Origin: Zelopaecilomyces penicillatus
Taxonomy: Eukaryota > Ascomycota > Sordariomycetes > Hypocreales > Pseudodiploosporaceae
Assembly: GCA_005765155.1 (NCBI GenBank)
Contig: VCCP01000001.1
Coordinates: forward strand, 7,222,323 to 7,286,322
Reading direction: 5' to 3'
Length of the DNA stretch: 64,000 nt
The stretch's first letter is position 1, and each line of letters opens with the position of its first letter. Position numbers and translations under genes: made by a program. Under the pieces are notes generated by a model that was not told the DNA's origin, did not search any database, and worked only from the letters and a program-made list of their open reading frames with translations. Below are positions 33,172 through 46,222 of the stretch, piece after piece.

Positions 33172-33289
33172 CGCAGCTAGGGGTACTTAACCCCGAGGAA
33201 TTCAGTCCTTGTATTAGTATGCGTTTTAGAGGCAGCGTCGCAGAGTGCGAGGCGTACGAGTCCAAAAGCTCTTTTAGCTTTATATTTTC
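33172..33289 (-). promoter_or_regulatory. 5' UTR and presumed internal promoter of the LINE
   Basis: 118 bp between the TSD and the ORF1 ATG. LINEs of this kind need an internal promoter; no specific motif is recognised here. Confidence 0.4.
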
Positions 33290-33305
33290 TCTAAACCCTT
33301 TCTAT

Positions 33306-36300
33306 TTAATCAGGTATTCTTTTTTATTATTATTTAGCCTATAATCTATAATTGTTTTGACTTCCTATTCCTCTTTTATTATATATATTATAATATCTAT
33401 ATATTCTTTTATATTATCTAATACTTGATTTAATAAAGAGATATAAAATATAAAGTATAATTATATATTCTTTAATAATAAAAGTTTATAATTGGTTTTG
33501 GAAATAACTTTCTTAACCTTAAATAGTTTAAGTTTCTTAAAATCTAATTTATTACTTGATTATATTATTATAATATTTAAGGAAGTTTTACCTAGTATAT
33601 AGTATAAAAGATATATTATATCTCTCTCTTTAAAGATTAATCCTTTTAATCTTTATTAATCTATATAATGTTTTATTCTATTATAGATGATTTAGAGTTA
33701 TATATAGAGTTCTTTATATAATTATTATTTTTATATAATATTAAGTATAGCTTTTTCTGATTTTGATCCTTCTTAGTATAATAGGTAAAATGCTTTTAGT
33801 ATAAATCTATAATTAATATATATTAATATAAGTTATATTGATTTGGAAATAAATATATTATAGGCTAATTATATAGTTAATAGATACTTTACTTAATTAT
33901 CTTAATAGTAATTAATATAAGTATATAAGTATCCTTTAATAATTTAATTGATTTATTCTATTTATTTATCTATTTATAGATAATAGATAGTATTGAGTTT
34001 ATATCTGGTCCTAAGATATCTTATTAATCCTTGCTAAAACTTAGAGGTAAAGGTTATTCCTCTATTAGAGATGATTTCCTTTAATAAGCTATATAAGCTT
34101 ACTACCACTCTATTAAAGCTATAGGTAAGATCTTCTATTAAGCTTGCTTTAAGATAGGGTATAAAGTATAAGAACTTTATTAATCTTTCTATAATAATCT
34201 ATATTAAGTTATAGGCTACTTTTATAAAGGGTTCTATTAATAAGAGTAGTTTAATAATAAAGTTAAATAATACTAATTCCTATAGTTATATAAGTATTAG
34301 TAATAGTTATAACTCCTTATATAGTTTATATCTTACTAGCTTGGTTTATCTATAAGTAATATAATTATTTATAATCTTCTGGACTATCTATTATAATCCT
34401 TTGAATCTATAGTATCTTTATGCTTGTTTTATAGTCTTTGTAATTCCTTAATAATTATAAATAAGGGATTTATATAATTCTTATATAATGGTTTCTTAGA
34501 GTTCTTTAGGTATTTAGAGTTTTTTATTATATTTATAGTATTTATCTTCCTATTTTATACCTTTAGATACTCTTATTATATCTTCTAAGGAGTATACTTA
34601 TTTAACTTATTTTAAGATAGGATTAGCTAATATAACTTAATATATAGTATTTAGTTTTATTTATAGTATATCTGATTTAGATATTTAAAAGATTTACCCT
34701 TTATAATAAGGCTTTCTATTATTATAATTATTTCTTTAGCTTAAAGTATTTACTCTATTATTCTTAAATCCTTTATAATAGATGATTTTATAGTTATAAT
34801 CTATAAGGGTTTCTATATAATAGGTTTATTATATATTTAGCTTCTATATAATAGTAAAGTAAGAGATATTCTTATAATTAATAAAAACCTTTATTTAATA
34901 ATTGCTTCCTTATAAATAATATAAGAATTTATTAAAAGCTTTAATAATAACTATAAATTCCTTATTATAGATTGGATAATTAAGTTCTACTCTATAAAGT
35001 TTCTTAGAGTAGAAGGCAATAGATTATAATCTTTCTTTATTATCTTATTATCCAATCTATACTCTAATAGTATAGTTTAAAGTATTAGTTTTAAGTTCTA
35101 TAGGTTTATCTAGATTATATATTACTAGTATAAGCTCTTTATAGATTTACTTCTTAAGTTCTTTAAATATAATATCTATATTAGATTTCTATAGGAATTT
35201 ATAATCTTTCTTAATATATTTAATAAGTAATATAGCTATTTTATTATAATCATAGATAAACTTTTAATAATAGTTAATAAAGCCTAAGAACTCTTATATA
35301 TTTATAACATTTTATAGTATTAATTAATTATATATTATAATGATTTTTATTAATTTTATTTGAATTTTATTTAATAAAAAGATATATCCTAGAAAGGTAA
35401 TTATTTATTTATAAAATTTATATTTTTCTGGTTTGATAAGAAGATTATTATCTTAAAGTAGTTATAATACCTTATGGATATATTCTCTATATTCTTCTTT
35501 TATTTAAAAGAAGATTAGGATATTATCTAGATAGATTATTATAAAGATATTTAAATATTCTTAGAGAATATTATTGATTATATATTAGAATATTATAGGG
35601 GTATTGGTTAGGCTAAAAGGTATTACTAGATATTTAAAAAGTTTAAACTTGATTCTGAAAATGGTTTTCTATTTATTGCCTTTTTTTTATTTGAATTAAG
35701 TTATATACTCCTTTAAGGTCTAGGGTAGTAAACCAGTTTATTCTATACAATCGATTATATAGTTTATTAATCAATAATAAGGGGATCCAATCCTTAATTA
35801 TAATTATATTTAATAATTAATAGTTTATAATCAGTTATAGCTTACTATTCTTTTTTAATATAAATATAATAGGGTATTCTGCTTTAGATATAGATAATTA
35901 GATATATCTTTTTTTAAGTATTTTATTAAGGTATTCTTATAATATTTTAAGTTCCTTAGTATTTAATATATAGATTTTGATAAAAGTAGGTTTCTTTCTA
36001 TCTATAATCTGGATTTTATAGTTTTATTGATTGTATAAGGGGAGCTTTATTTTAAGTTCTTTATAAAATAGTTTAATATATTTATAGTATTCTTTTGGTA
36101 TAGGTGTAAGTTGTTTTTCTATATCTAAGGGTGATTTGTTTTTAGAGTATTCTTATAATTACTTTATTATTATTTTAAGGGTAATAATAACCTATTAGGT
36201 TTATTATTATTAATTATTATATTATTTTCTTATATGATTTCCTAGTAGGAGGCTCTTCTTAATAGCTATAAAGTATACTTTCTTTGCTTTGCCTATTATT

Positions 36301-39258
36301 ATTAAATCTTTATAATCTTTTAGAGATAATATAGTATTACTTTATTATATCTGGCCTATCTTTTAATTAATCTATGGGTTTCTATTAAATAATTAAGGGT
36401 GGTCTAATATAAGTTTATATTCTCTAATGTTTATTATATTAAATATAGTATTATCTTAATATCCTTGGACTTTGAATTAGAGATAATTAATCTCTTTATT
36501 AATTTATCCTTTATTATAAGTAAAGGTATTCCCTTCTAGGTTATATAAGGGGTATAATTCTTCCTTATTATACTATAGCAGTTATATATAATTCATAGCT
36601 TTTAATAATATATAATTATCTATTACTCTATTATCTATTAGAATATAAAAATAATATCCTATAATCTATATCTCTATTATTAGTTTAAGCCTATTAATGC
36701 CTGTTATATAAAGGGTCTTTTATAGGGGGTTATACTATAACCCTCTTATAGATAACTTTATTTATTTTTTGAGTTTTTAGAGTTATATTTCTTATATAGT
36801 TTATTATAATCTGTTCTGTTTAGATCTTTAGTGATATTATAGTATAGATCTTGGTTTTCTTGATTTCCTTTATATATTTAGAAGTTAAAACCTTATTAAT
36901 ATAGGTTCTCTATTTCCTCTTATATATAATAGCTTTCTTTATAATATTGCTTATATACTATCCTAGGGCAGTTAATAGTATTTCTTATAGGATAAGTGAT
37001 TCTTATCTATATATCTTCTTTTAATATATTTATCTTATATTATTATATTAGTTTCTATTATAAGTATATATTATACTTAAGATTAATATAATTATATAAG
37101 TCTCTTTTTCTATAATTAGTGAGTTATAATCTATTATAACCTAACTCGAGTTTTTCTTATTTATGGACCTTATAATAGATAGACTTATAGTCTTTATTTT
37201 CAGCTCCTTATCTATATTTTTCTAGGGTATTAAGGTATAGTTTGAATATACTAATCCTAAAGGGTATAAAATACTTAGCCTTATACTAGTTAATAAATTA
37301 ATCTCCTATAAGAATATTCTTGATTCCTTATACTTTTATATAATATAGGAAGAATTTATTCTAGATTTTTACTTTTTAATATTAAAAATAAGAGAAGTTA
37401 ATATATAATATCTAATTGATTTTATTATAGAAATTATAATTAGGATCTAATAGTATATAATTATCTTTATATTTACTATAGTTGGTTTTTAATATAAAGG
37501 CTCTTTTAAGGTAATTTCCTAGGATAAAGATATCTAGGCCTTCTTCTAATATCTATTTATAAATATATTTTATAATTATAAGTTAAAGATTAACTCTATC
37601 TATATAGCTTGGTATTTATATAAGTTTAATTACTGCTTCCTTAAGGTATTTATAAGCAATACTCTTAGGTAATAGATATAATATAGTATAGTATTATATT
37701 ATCCTAAGAGGTTCTTTACTCTTAGATTCTAAAGAGCTAGAGTTTAAGCTATTATTTATTATTTTATCTTTAATTAAAGTATTTTTATTATTTATAATAG
37801 GGATTAGTTATTAATTTAGAATCTCCTTTAAGTACTCTTCCTTATCTATATCTATATCTAGTTATTAATCCTATTATATAATACTAGATCGGGTTAGTAT
37901 AGTTTATAATATTAGTGATTATTAAGGTATAGGGTATTTATAGTTTTTGGGTTATTCTTATCCCTATTCTCTTTATTCTATTATAGCCAGGGTTTATCTA
38001 TCTCTGGCTATAATATATACACTTTATTATATATTTAATACTAGCTTCTAAGGTTTCTTATCTTTCTTAGATTGTTTATATTATTAAATGATATATTTAT
38101 ATCTATTATAGTTATAATATTAGACTTTTAATATATCCTTTTATTAAGTAGTATTAAGGTCTATATAAATTAATAAGGTATTAGGGTTATTTTATTATTA
38201 ATTATAGTTTATCTTATATTATTATTACTATAATTAAAATCTAAAGTAAATTGATTTCTAGTTTTATCCTTTATATTTCTTTTCTTATTAGTATAAGTAT
38301 TACCTATTATTAATAGTAATAGCTATTATATAGTACTCTATAAAGAAGTTTAATTAAATCTCTTTATATAACTTATCCTTAACTTTTAACTTAAGTCTAT
38401 AGTATAGTATTTCTATATATATTTATTCATCTTTTTTAAATAATTTAGATAAGATTTATTAAAACTTTATAATATAATCTAAAGCAGATCCTATCTAATA
38501 TAGATTATACAGATATTATTTAGCCTATTATTTTTCATTTAATAAACCAAAGATATTTAGGAGTTATTATTTAAAGACTTTATAGTTAATAAAGATTATA
38601 TTAGTTTCTTCTTTTATTATACCTATTAGGGTATTATTAATATAATCTTAAAGTATTAGTTTGAATCAAGTTAATATAGATCCTATAAGGATTCCTACTA
38701 TATATCATACTCTAACTGATTTGATTCTAAATTATACTAGATAATATAGGAAAAAGGCATATAATTGTATAAGGAATCCTTATAGTTTACTTAGGGTTCT
38801 ATCAAACGATTTAAAGGCTTATAGCTTTAAGATTTCTCCTATATCTTTTCTATTTCTTATTTAGTTAATGATTAAATCCAGTCTATATTAGTACTGTTTT
38901 ACTTAGATCTCTATATTCTTAAAGAGTTATTTAATTTAGAGCTATAAGTTTTTAATAATAAGCTTAGCTGTTTATACTTCTTCTATATATCCCTTATATT
39001 CCTCCTCTAGTATTTATTTAAAGTATTTATTAGTTTCCTTTAGTATAAGGATATCTTCTTAGAGTCCTTTAATCTTAATCTTATTATTATCTTCTTTCTC
39101 TTTATCTATCTTTATATTTAGATTATTATTAATAGGGGTATTAGGGGTGCCTTCTTGATTAATACTTCTAAATAGGATAGGGGTTTAAAGAGTTATCTTA
39201 TAAAATAGTAATATTACTTAGAGTAATATAATAACTTACTAAATAAGAGTTATTAATA
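33306..39258 (-). pseudogene. Decayed gag-pol of element F
   Basis: Resumes element F after the LINE. Reading the minus strand gives chromodomain (about 33306-33500), integrase, RNase H, reverse transcriptase (degraded YLDD around 35520-35560), protease and gag remnants. It is collinear with 10640-16590 of element C. Stops are everywhere and the region is very AT-rich; nothing is translatable. Confidence 0.78.
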
Positions 39259-39688
39259 TATAATATTTAATGAATTCCTAAGGGATAAATCTAATATAAA
39301 GGGTTTATATTAATAGATAAGTTAAAGTATTTTAAATAATAGATCTATTATATTAATAATAGATATAAAGTATTATAATTAAGGGTTAAGTATTAGTATA
39401 GTAAGCGATAATAAATAATATAATAAAGTTAAAAGTATATTAATAACTATCTAAGCTATATCTAAAGAATAAAAATTAAGGGTATATATATATATTATAG
39501 ATCACTTAGATTACTTATTATATAAGTAGTAATCCAGGTGATCTAAATTATTAGCTTATTTAGCTTATTATTATTCTTATAATAATCCTATTGATCTATT
39601 ATAACTGGTCCCCTTTCCTTTATAGTATATACCTTCCTTAAGGTTATATAACCAGCCTATTATATAATTATATTATTAAATTATAATA
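39259..39688 (-). repeat. 5' LTR of element F (430 bp, reverse orientation)
   Basis: Starts TATAATATTTAATG, ends AAATTATAATA, and is followed by TSD ATATT (39689-39693). It is collinear with 26461-26890. Confidence 0.88.
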
Positions 39689-39693
39689 ATATT

Positions 39694-41320
39694 CAATCTC
39701 TTTACACATCAGATTTTTCACCCCTTTTCTAATCAGTTAGACCTATATTTTCTATTAATCAAAAGTTATAAAAAACACTATATATATAAGAGTTAAATAT
39801 CAGACCTATAGCTTATAGTATAATCTACTTTTAGATTTATAGATTATTAATTTAGACTTATAGAATTATAGGTTATAGCTTTATTAATTATATTAAATAT
39901 AGTTAATTACTTAAATTATTAGTTAACTTTATAAAAAGCTTATATAAGACTATAGAAGTCAGCTGATTAAGTAAAGATACTATATCAGCTATATTATAAC
40001 CCAATTATAGCTAGTATATAATAAATAACCCTTATACCTATCACCCCCCCCTCTAGCTAATTAGCTATTTTCAGGGCTCTTACTAAGACCTAGCTACTTA
40101 TAGCACTGCTATAACCAGTACTTTCAGCTGTTTATAATACTGTTATATAGCTATAAGCTTATTTTTAGAAGCTTATTTTTCCTCTATACTGCTATAACTA
40201 CTAGTTATAATAGTCTGATCCTGAAAATGTTAGGTCAGGACCTTTTAATAAAAGAGAATTTATTAGAATTATAAGCTCTTTGATCTTAGATATAAGAGCT
40301 TATATAGTAATTATAATAGCTATAGGGCTAATTTATAGCAGCTATAGCTGCTAAGACTGCTAAAGAACCTCTATAATCTTAACTTTAGCTACCTTAATCA
40401 TTATCACAGCTTATATAGTCTACTAATCTACTAGATAATCTAGCTCTAAAGGAGCTATCTAAGAAAATACAGGCCTTTCTAGAAGCTTTTAGGCTAAAAG
40501 GCTTTAATAATTATAATCAATAGCTTTAAGCCCTATCTATTTAATTATAGATACTAGGATTATCTAATTTTCTATTAGAATCTATTATAAGCAGTTAACT
40601 TAATAATTATTACTAAGCTATTTTACTTCTATTACTTTATAATAGCTGCTTATAACACCTATAAGCCTCTATAAATTAAGCTATAACACCTCTAAAAGCT
40701 TATCAAATACTAAATAAGTAATACTACTATAGTACTATCCTATAATATAGAACCCTCTATAATACCTTTTATAAGCTTAGCTTTAGCAGCTATAAAAGCT
40801 CTATAAAGGCATTTAATAATAAATTCAATACCTAACTTACTAGGCTATAATTAGCTTTAATTATTATATAGCCTATAGATTAGATAAATTAATATCTAAA
40901 GGCTATAAAAGAAGCTTTTCTATAGTAGACTGAATACTAAAGAAATAATATCAGGATTTATATAATATTTAGTATCTCTCTTAACACTTTGAATTTATAG
41001 TTTCTTATAATAGACTTATTAAAAGAGCTATAGGATAAAAGCTCTTTAGTTATAAAAGCTAGCTCCTATAGAGCTAAAGAAGCTAAGGAATCTTTTAAAA
41101 AAACCTATAAGGACTTTAAGAAGAAGGAAAAACCATTGAAATCCATTGAAAAACAGCCTTATAAGCCTTTTTAAAAGGATAAAAAGATAAAGAAGCCTAT
41201 TACTAATAGTAAGGAACTTAATAAAGCTTCCTTTATAATAAGCATTTATAATCTATCTATAGATGACTGGAATACTATAGCTAGTACCTAGAGCTCTGAT
41301 TCTAAATCTAATATAAAAGA
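39694..41320 (+). mobile_element. Copia element A: leader and gag remnant, truncated by copia B
   Basis: Continues copia A after element F. A leader of about 530 bp precedes a gag start at ATG 40227-40229; the gag frame has stops at expected Trp/Gln codons. The region aligns base by base with 41883-43505 of copia B. It stops at 41320 where copia B is inserted; AAAGA (41316-41320) would be the TSD. The remainder of copia A is not found in the window. Confidence 0.75.
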
Positions 41321-41882
41321 TGTTAAAATAGGCGGGTTTTATATAACAGCCTAACCTATTATAAGATTAATAGCTAGACCTATTATAGCTTAGTAGTTAA
41401 ACCTGCTATAGCCCTAGCAGTTAGACCTGCTATAGCCCTAGCAGTTAGACCTGCTATAAGATAGCAGCCTAACCTGCTATAAGACCTAAAAAGCCTATAC
41501 AGCCTGATCTGCTATATCAGGCTAGACTAATAAAATAAGGGCTTATCCCTTATATCCCTCTCTTTCTTATTATTTAGAATGCTTAGAAATCTAAAGAAAT
41601 ATTATTTGGAATTCTTAAATAATTCCAAATAATCCTAGTATTATTTAGATATATAAGATAGCTGGATTTCTAGTTGAATTCTGCTTTCTTTCTCTATTAG
41701 TAATTTAATCATTTCTTTCTTTTTTTTTATAAACTTTATTTTAGATAATTATTCACTATCTTTCTTTTATTGCTATTACTATTAGCTTTAGTTATAACTT
41801 TATACTATAAATTATAATAGATTATAAGCCTAGAAGAATAGTTATTTTAGATTATAAAAAGAAGACTCTTTTTCCTATTATA
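41321..41882 (+). repeat. 5' LTR of copia element B (562 bp) with 24-bp tandem repeat
   Basis: Begins TGTTAAAATAGG and ends near CCTATTATA. It is 24 bp longer than the LTR of copia A because a 24-bp unit (41401-41424) is repeated perfectly at 41425-41448. A degenerate copy lies just before. No matching 3' LTR is present. Confidence 0.75.
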
Positions 41883-42412
41883 TTCAACCTCTTTATATAT
41901 TAGATTTTTCGCCCCTCCTTTAATCAGTTAAACTTATATTTCCTATCAATCAAAAGTTATAAAAAACACTGTATATATAAGAGTTAAATATTAAACCTAT
42001 AGCTTATAGCATAACTCACTTTTGGATTTATAGATTACTAATTTAAACTTATAAAATTATAGGTTATAGCTTTACTAACTATATCAAATATAGTTAAACA
42101 CTTGAATTACTAGTTAACTTTATAAAAGGCCTATATAAGATTATAGAAGTCAGCTAACTAAATAAAGATACTATACCAGCTATACTATAACCTAATTATA
42201 ACTAGTATATAATAGGTAACCCTTATATCTAATACCCCTCTAGCTAATTAGCTAGTTCCAGGGCTCTTACTAAGACCCAGCTATATATAGCACTATTATA
42301 ACCAGCACTTTCAGCTGTTATAATACTATTATACAGTTATAAGCTTATTTTTAGAAGCTTATTTTTCTTTTATACTGCTATAACCACCAGCTATAGCAGT
42401 CTAACCCTAAAA
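41883..42412 (+). other. Untranslated leader of copia B
   Basis: About 530 bp between LTR and gag ATG, also present in copia A. It is AT-rich with short C runs. No gene is visible. Confidence 0.5.
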
Positions 42413-45400
42413 ATGTCAGATCAGGACCTTCTAATAGAAGAGAATTTATTAGAATTATAAGCTCTTTGGTCTTAGATATAAAAGCTTATATAACAACTAT
42501 AATAGCTATAGGCCTAATTTATAATAGCTATAGCTATTAAGACTACTAAAGAACTATTATAATCTTAATCTAAGCCATCTTAATCACTATTATAACCAGC
42601 ACAGCCTATAAATATATTAAGGGATCTAGCTTTAAAAGAGCTATCTAAGAAAATACAGGCCTTTCTAGAAGCTTATAGATTAAGGGGCCCTAACAACTAT
42701 AATTAATAGCTTTAGGCTCTATTAATCCAGTTATAGGTATTTGGATTATCTACTTTTCTTTTAAACCCTATTATAAGCCTTAGTCTTAGCAATTATTATT
42801 AAGCTATTTTACTTCTATTACTTTATAACAGCTGCTTATAGCATTTATAAGCCTTTATAAATTGGGTTATAATATTATTAAAAGCTTATTAAATATTAAA
42901 TAAGTAATACTATTATAATACTACTCTATAGTATAGAACCCTTTATAGCGCCTTTTATAAGCTTAGCTTTAACAGCTATAAAGGCTCTATAAAGGTATTT
43001 AATAACGAATTTAATACTTAACTTATTAAGCTATAATTAGCTTTAATTACTATACAGCCTATAGATTAGATAAATCAATATCTAAAGGCTATAAAAGAAG
43101 CTTTCCTATAATAGGCTGAATACTAAAGGAATAATATCAGGATTTATATAATACTTAGCACTTCATTAGATACCCTGAATTTACAGTTCCTTATAGTGGA
43201 TTTACTAGAAGAGCTATAAGATAAAAGCTCTTTAGTTATAAAAGCTAGCTTTTATAGGGCTAGAGAAGCTAAGGAACCTTCTAAAAAGACCTATAAGGAC
43301 TTTAAAAAGAAGGAAAAACCGTTTAAATCCATTGAAAAACAGCCTTATAAGCCCTTTCAGAAGGATAAAAAGATAAAGAAGCCTACTACTAATAGCAAGG
43401 AACCTGATAAAGCTTCCTTTATAATAGGCACTTATAACCTATCTATAGATGATTAAAATATTATAGCTAGTACCTAAAGCTTTAATTCTAAATCTAATAT
43501 AGAAGATTTAAAAGCTATAGAGCCTAAAGAATCAGCTTATAGCACTTATTATAATACTAATCTAAAGAACACCCTACTATATAATACTAGCTTAATATAC
43601 TATATTATTAATAATAAAACCCTCTTTATTAGTTATAATACCTATAATAAGAAACCAAGGCCTATAATAACTAATAGCAGTCCAATCTATTTAAAAGGAT
43701 CTAGAACAGCTATATTTATAATACTTATAGGGCTTGAACCTAGGACTTATAGTACTCTAAAGCTGAAAAATACACTATATATCCCTAATATAGATATAAA
43801 TATAGTAAGTGGGGTAAAGTATTATGCTTTTAATAATACACTTCTATAAGAGAAGCTATTTATAATAGACTGAACCTACTATAGACTACTAAACTTTATT
43901 AAATATAGCTTCTTCCTTTAATAAAAAGAGAAGCCTATACCTAAATTTATAGAGCCTTCTAATTATTATTATAGCTATTTAATAGCAGTTGAAATTATCT
44001 TTAAACCCCTCCCTAGTATATATAAGGACCTTATTAAGCCCTCTAAACCAGCTAAATAGCTACTAGAACCAATAAAAAGCTCTGAAATTTCAGGCCTATA
44101 TATACTAGAAAGCCCTAATCCAGACTTAGGCCTGCTATAAAACCTATTAGAAGATACTATATCCCTTCTAGAACCCTCTGAAAATATTATTATAAAGAGA
44201 GATATAGGTCTTTCAGCTAAAACTAGCTACCAAAAGCTACTACAGCTAGTAGGAATTTAATATATCTATCTTAGCTATATTGGTTTATAGCTGCTAAAGA
44301 AGACTGTTAAAATTTCAGCGGGCTTACCTGATTTTACTATTATAAAAGAAGTAGATTTCTTTTATTTAATATATATATAGGCTAAATCAATATATAGACC
44401 CTTTAAAAACCTGATTCTAGACCTGCTAGAAGTGCTAGAGGTTATAGAGAGAGATATATTTTAGATAAAACCAATCTTTTATAATAAGCTCTCTATAGAG
44501 CTTATTTTAATAGAAAGAAAATCCTATTATTAAATAGTTCTTTTATTATCTAATAAGGAAGGTTATACTATCTTCTCTATTATAAAGGGATTATTTAAAG
44601 GACTAAAAGCCTATTATAAAAAATACCCTTTATAGCTGTATTTTAATAGTAGAAAAGAGGTCTTAGTACTACTAAAAGACTAGCTAGCAGATAAAGGTAT
44701 TGGTTTTAGTATATCTAGCCCCTATATTTATAAGTAAAATAGCCTGCTAAAACACTCTATAAGGGTTATTTTAGACTGACTATAAACTATTATAATCTAG
44801 GCCCAGCTACCACTTTTTCTCTAGACTGTTATTTTATCTATTATAGTTAACCTTATTAACTATATAATGATTATAAACAAAGACCTCAGCCTGCTATAGC
44901 TCTTCTTATAAGAGCTAAAACCAGCTCTAGCAGCTAATAAATTAAATTTAATAGCCTATAGAGCTATTAGAGTATACTATAAGGTTATTATCCCTGCTAA
45001 GAAGTGCTAATAAGGTGCTAAACTAAGCCCTAAAACAGAACCAGTCAGGCTGCTAGCTATACTAGATAAAAATGTCTATTTAATCTATATACCCTTTTAT
45101 TAATAGATAACTAAGATCTCTTTCCTTTATATTATAGAAGAAATAGGCTCTATAAGCTAGGGCCTAAAAGGTAATTTTTATAATCTTTAGAGCCCTTTTA
45201 GCTTAAAGGGAGAATTAGAAGAGCTTTACACCCTACTAAAATCAACAGATCAATCTACCCTAAAGGATCTAACTGATTTATAAGCCTTTAATTAAGCTAG
45301 AAGACCTATTTAACTACTAGAGCCTATACTATAAATACTATAACAGCTGCTATAACCACTATAACAGCTGTTATAGCCTATATCATAGCCTATAATATAA

Positions 45401-45799
45401 TTACTATAGCTTATTAAACAGCTTAAATAGCTATTAAAAGACTCTAAATCTATATAATTAGATCTTGCCTATTATATAGATATCTATTATAAGCTAAAGA
45501 TAAAATTTACTATTAAAGCTTCTTTAGAATCTACTAGCTGAAAACAAGCCTTAGAAGACCCTATTAAGGAATAATAGATTAATACTATTTATAATAAATT
45601 TCATTAAATTCTATAAGCTAAAGTTATATATTTTATCCCTTTTTTAGAGGTTCTAAAAGACTGAAAAATCCTGAAAAATAAGCTTGTTTTTAAGCTTAAG
45701 AAGGATTTATAAAATCAGCCCTTAAAATATAAGGCTAGGCTTATTATAAAGGGTTTTATATAAATTAAAGGAAAAGACTACTTTAAAACCTTTATAGCT
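42413..45799 (+). pseudogene. Copia B gag-pol, first part (gag, protease, integrase, start of RT)
   Basis: Gag starts at ATG 42413 (MSDQDLLIEENLL). Further on lies the protease and pre-integrase region, with a recognisable LKNTLYIPNIDINIVSGVK stretch (about 43765-43825). Integrase core remnants follow (about 44330-44780). The N-terminal part of a Ty1/copia reverse transcriptase (ARL-x2-KGF, then DYFKTFIA, about 45730-45799) comes last. Trp codons are TAG and many Asp are Asn, as expected from RIP. The order gag-protease-integrase-RT defines copia. Element E interrupts the RT. Confidence 0.75.
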
Positions 45800-46012
45800 T
45801 GTCAAGGACCGAGATCGGGAGGTTGTGAAGAGAGTGAAGAAGGTTAGGAATGGTATCAATTTTGCTGTATATAGCAGATAGGTAGCAGATAACTAGAAGC
45901 TTGATCTCTAACCCTCTTCCTTTTCTCAAAGAAGAAGGCCCTCTCTATAGATATATACATTCCTAGCCCACGTGACATGGGTTCTCTGCAGGGCCCCTTT
46001 GGGGTCCTGACA
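45800..46012 (-). repeat. 3' LTR of element E (213 bp)
   Basis: Starts TGTCAAGGACC and ends GGGTCCTGACA; it is the reverse complement of the D LTR. Confidence 0.93.
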
Positions 46013-46222
46013 GTATGCCCCCCTTCCTTTAGGGCCGCCCTCGGCCCTGATAACTGGTAGCAGCTTCGTCGCCGCAACCGTACAACTGTGAACAGCCGAC
46101 CGGCCCAGCTGTCAACAAAGAAACCATAGTCAATTAAAAGTGAAACTTCCAACAGGTTCCATTTCTTCCCTATAAATCTCTGCATATGGGCTCTTTGTGC
46201 TTTGTGAGAAGTCCCCTACCTT

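Larger units (their letters stand above)
27664..33289 (-). mobile_element. Intact non-LTR retrotransposon (LINE, probably Tad-like), minus strand
   Basis: 5626-bp element with balanced base composition and no sign of RIP, in strong contrast with its surroundings. It is flanked by a perfect 16-bp TSD (27648-27663 and 33290-33305), diagnostic of target-primed integration. The 3' end, at the left, finishes in a short TAA/ATA-type tail (TATTATTATT on the plus strand). It carries two full-length open genes overlapping by four bases. Assignment to the fungal Tad group is an inference from ORF1 zinc knuckles, the AP-endonuclease-RT order and the host. Confidence 0.9.
26461..39688 (-). mobile_element. 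Decayed minus-strand Ty3/gypsy element F, split by a LINE
   Basis: LTRs at 26461-26890 and 39259-39688 are both 430 bp, and the perfect TSD ATATT lies at 26456-26460 and 39689-39693. It is the same family as A and C and is heavily RIP-mutated. The LINE at 27664-33289 is inserted just inside the pol end. Confidence 0.88.

Noticed and set aside
28566..33344. Plus-strand frames of 60-145 codons across the LINE
   Set aside because: Shadows of the minus-strand ORF1 and ORF2, caused by balanced composition and codon use.
41321..41882. Solo LTR
   Set aside because: The adjacent leader and gag match those following the copia A LTR, so it is the 5' LTR of a longer truncated copia, not a solo LTR.
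39690..45799. DNA transposon or rolling-circle element in the AT-rich block
   Set aside because: No terminal inverted repeats; readable fragments are copia gag, integrase and RT.
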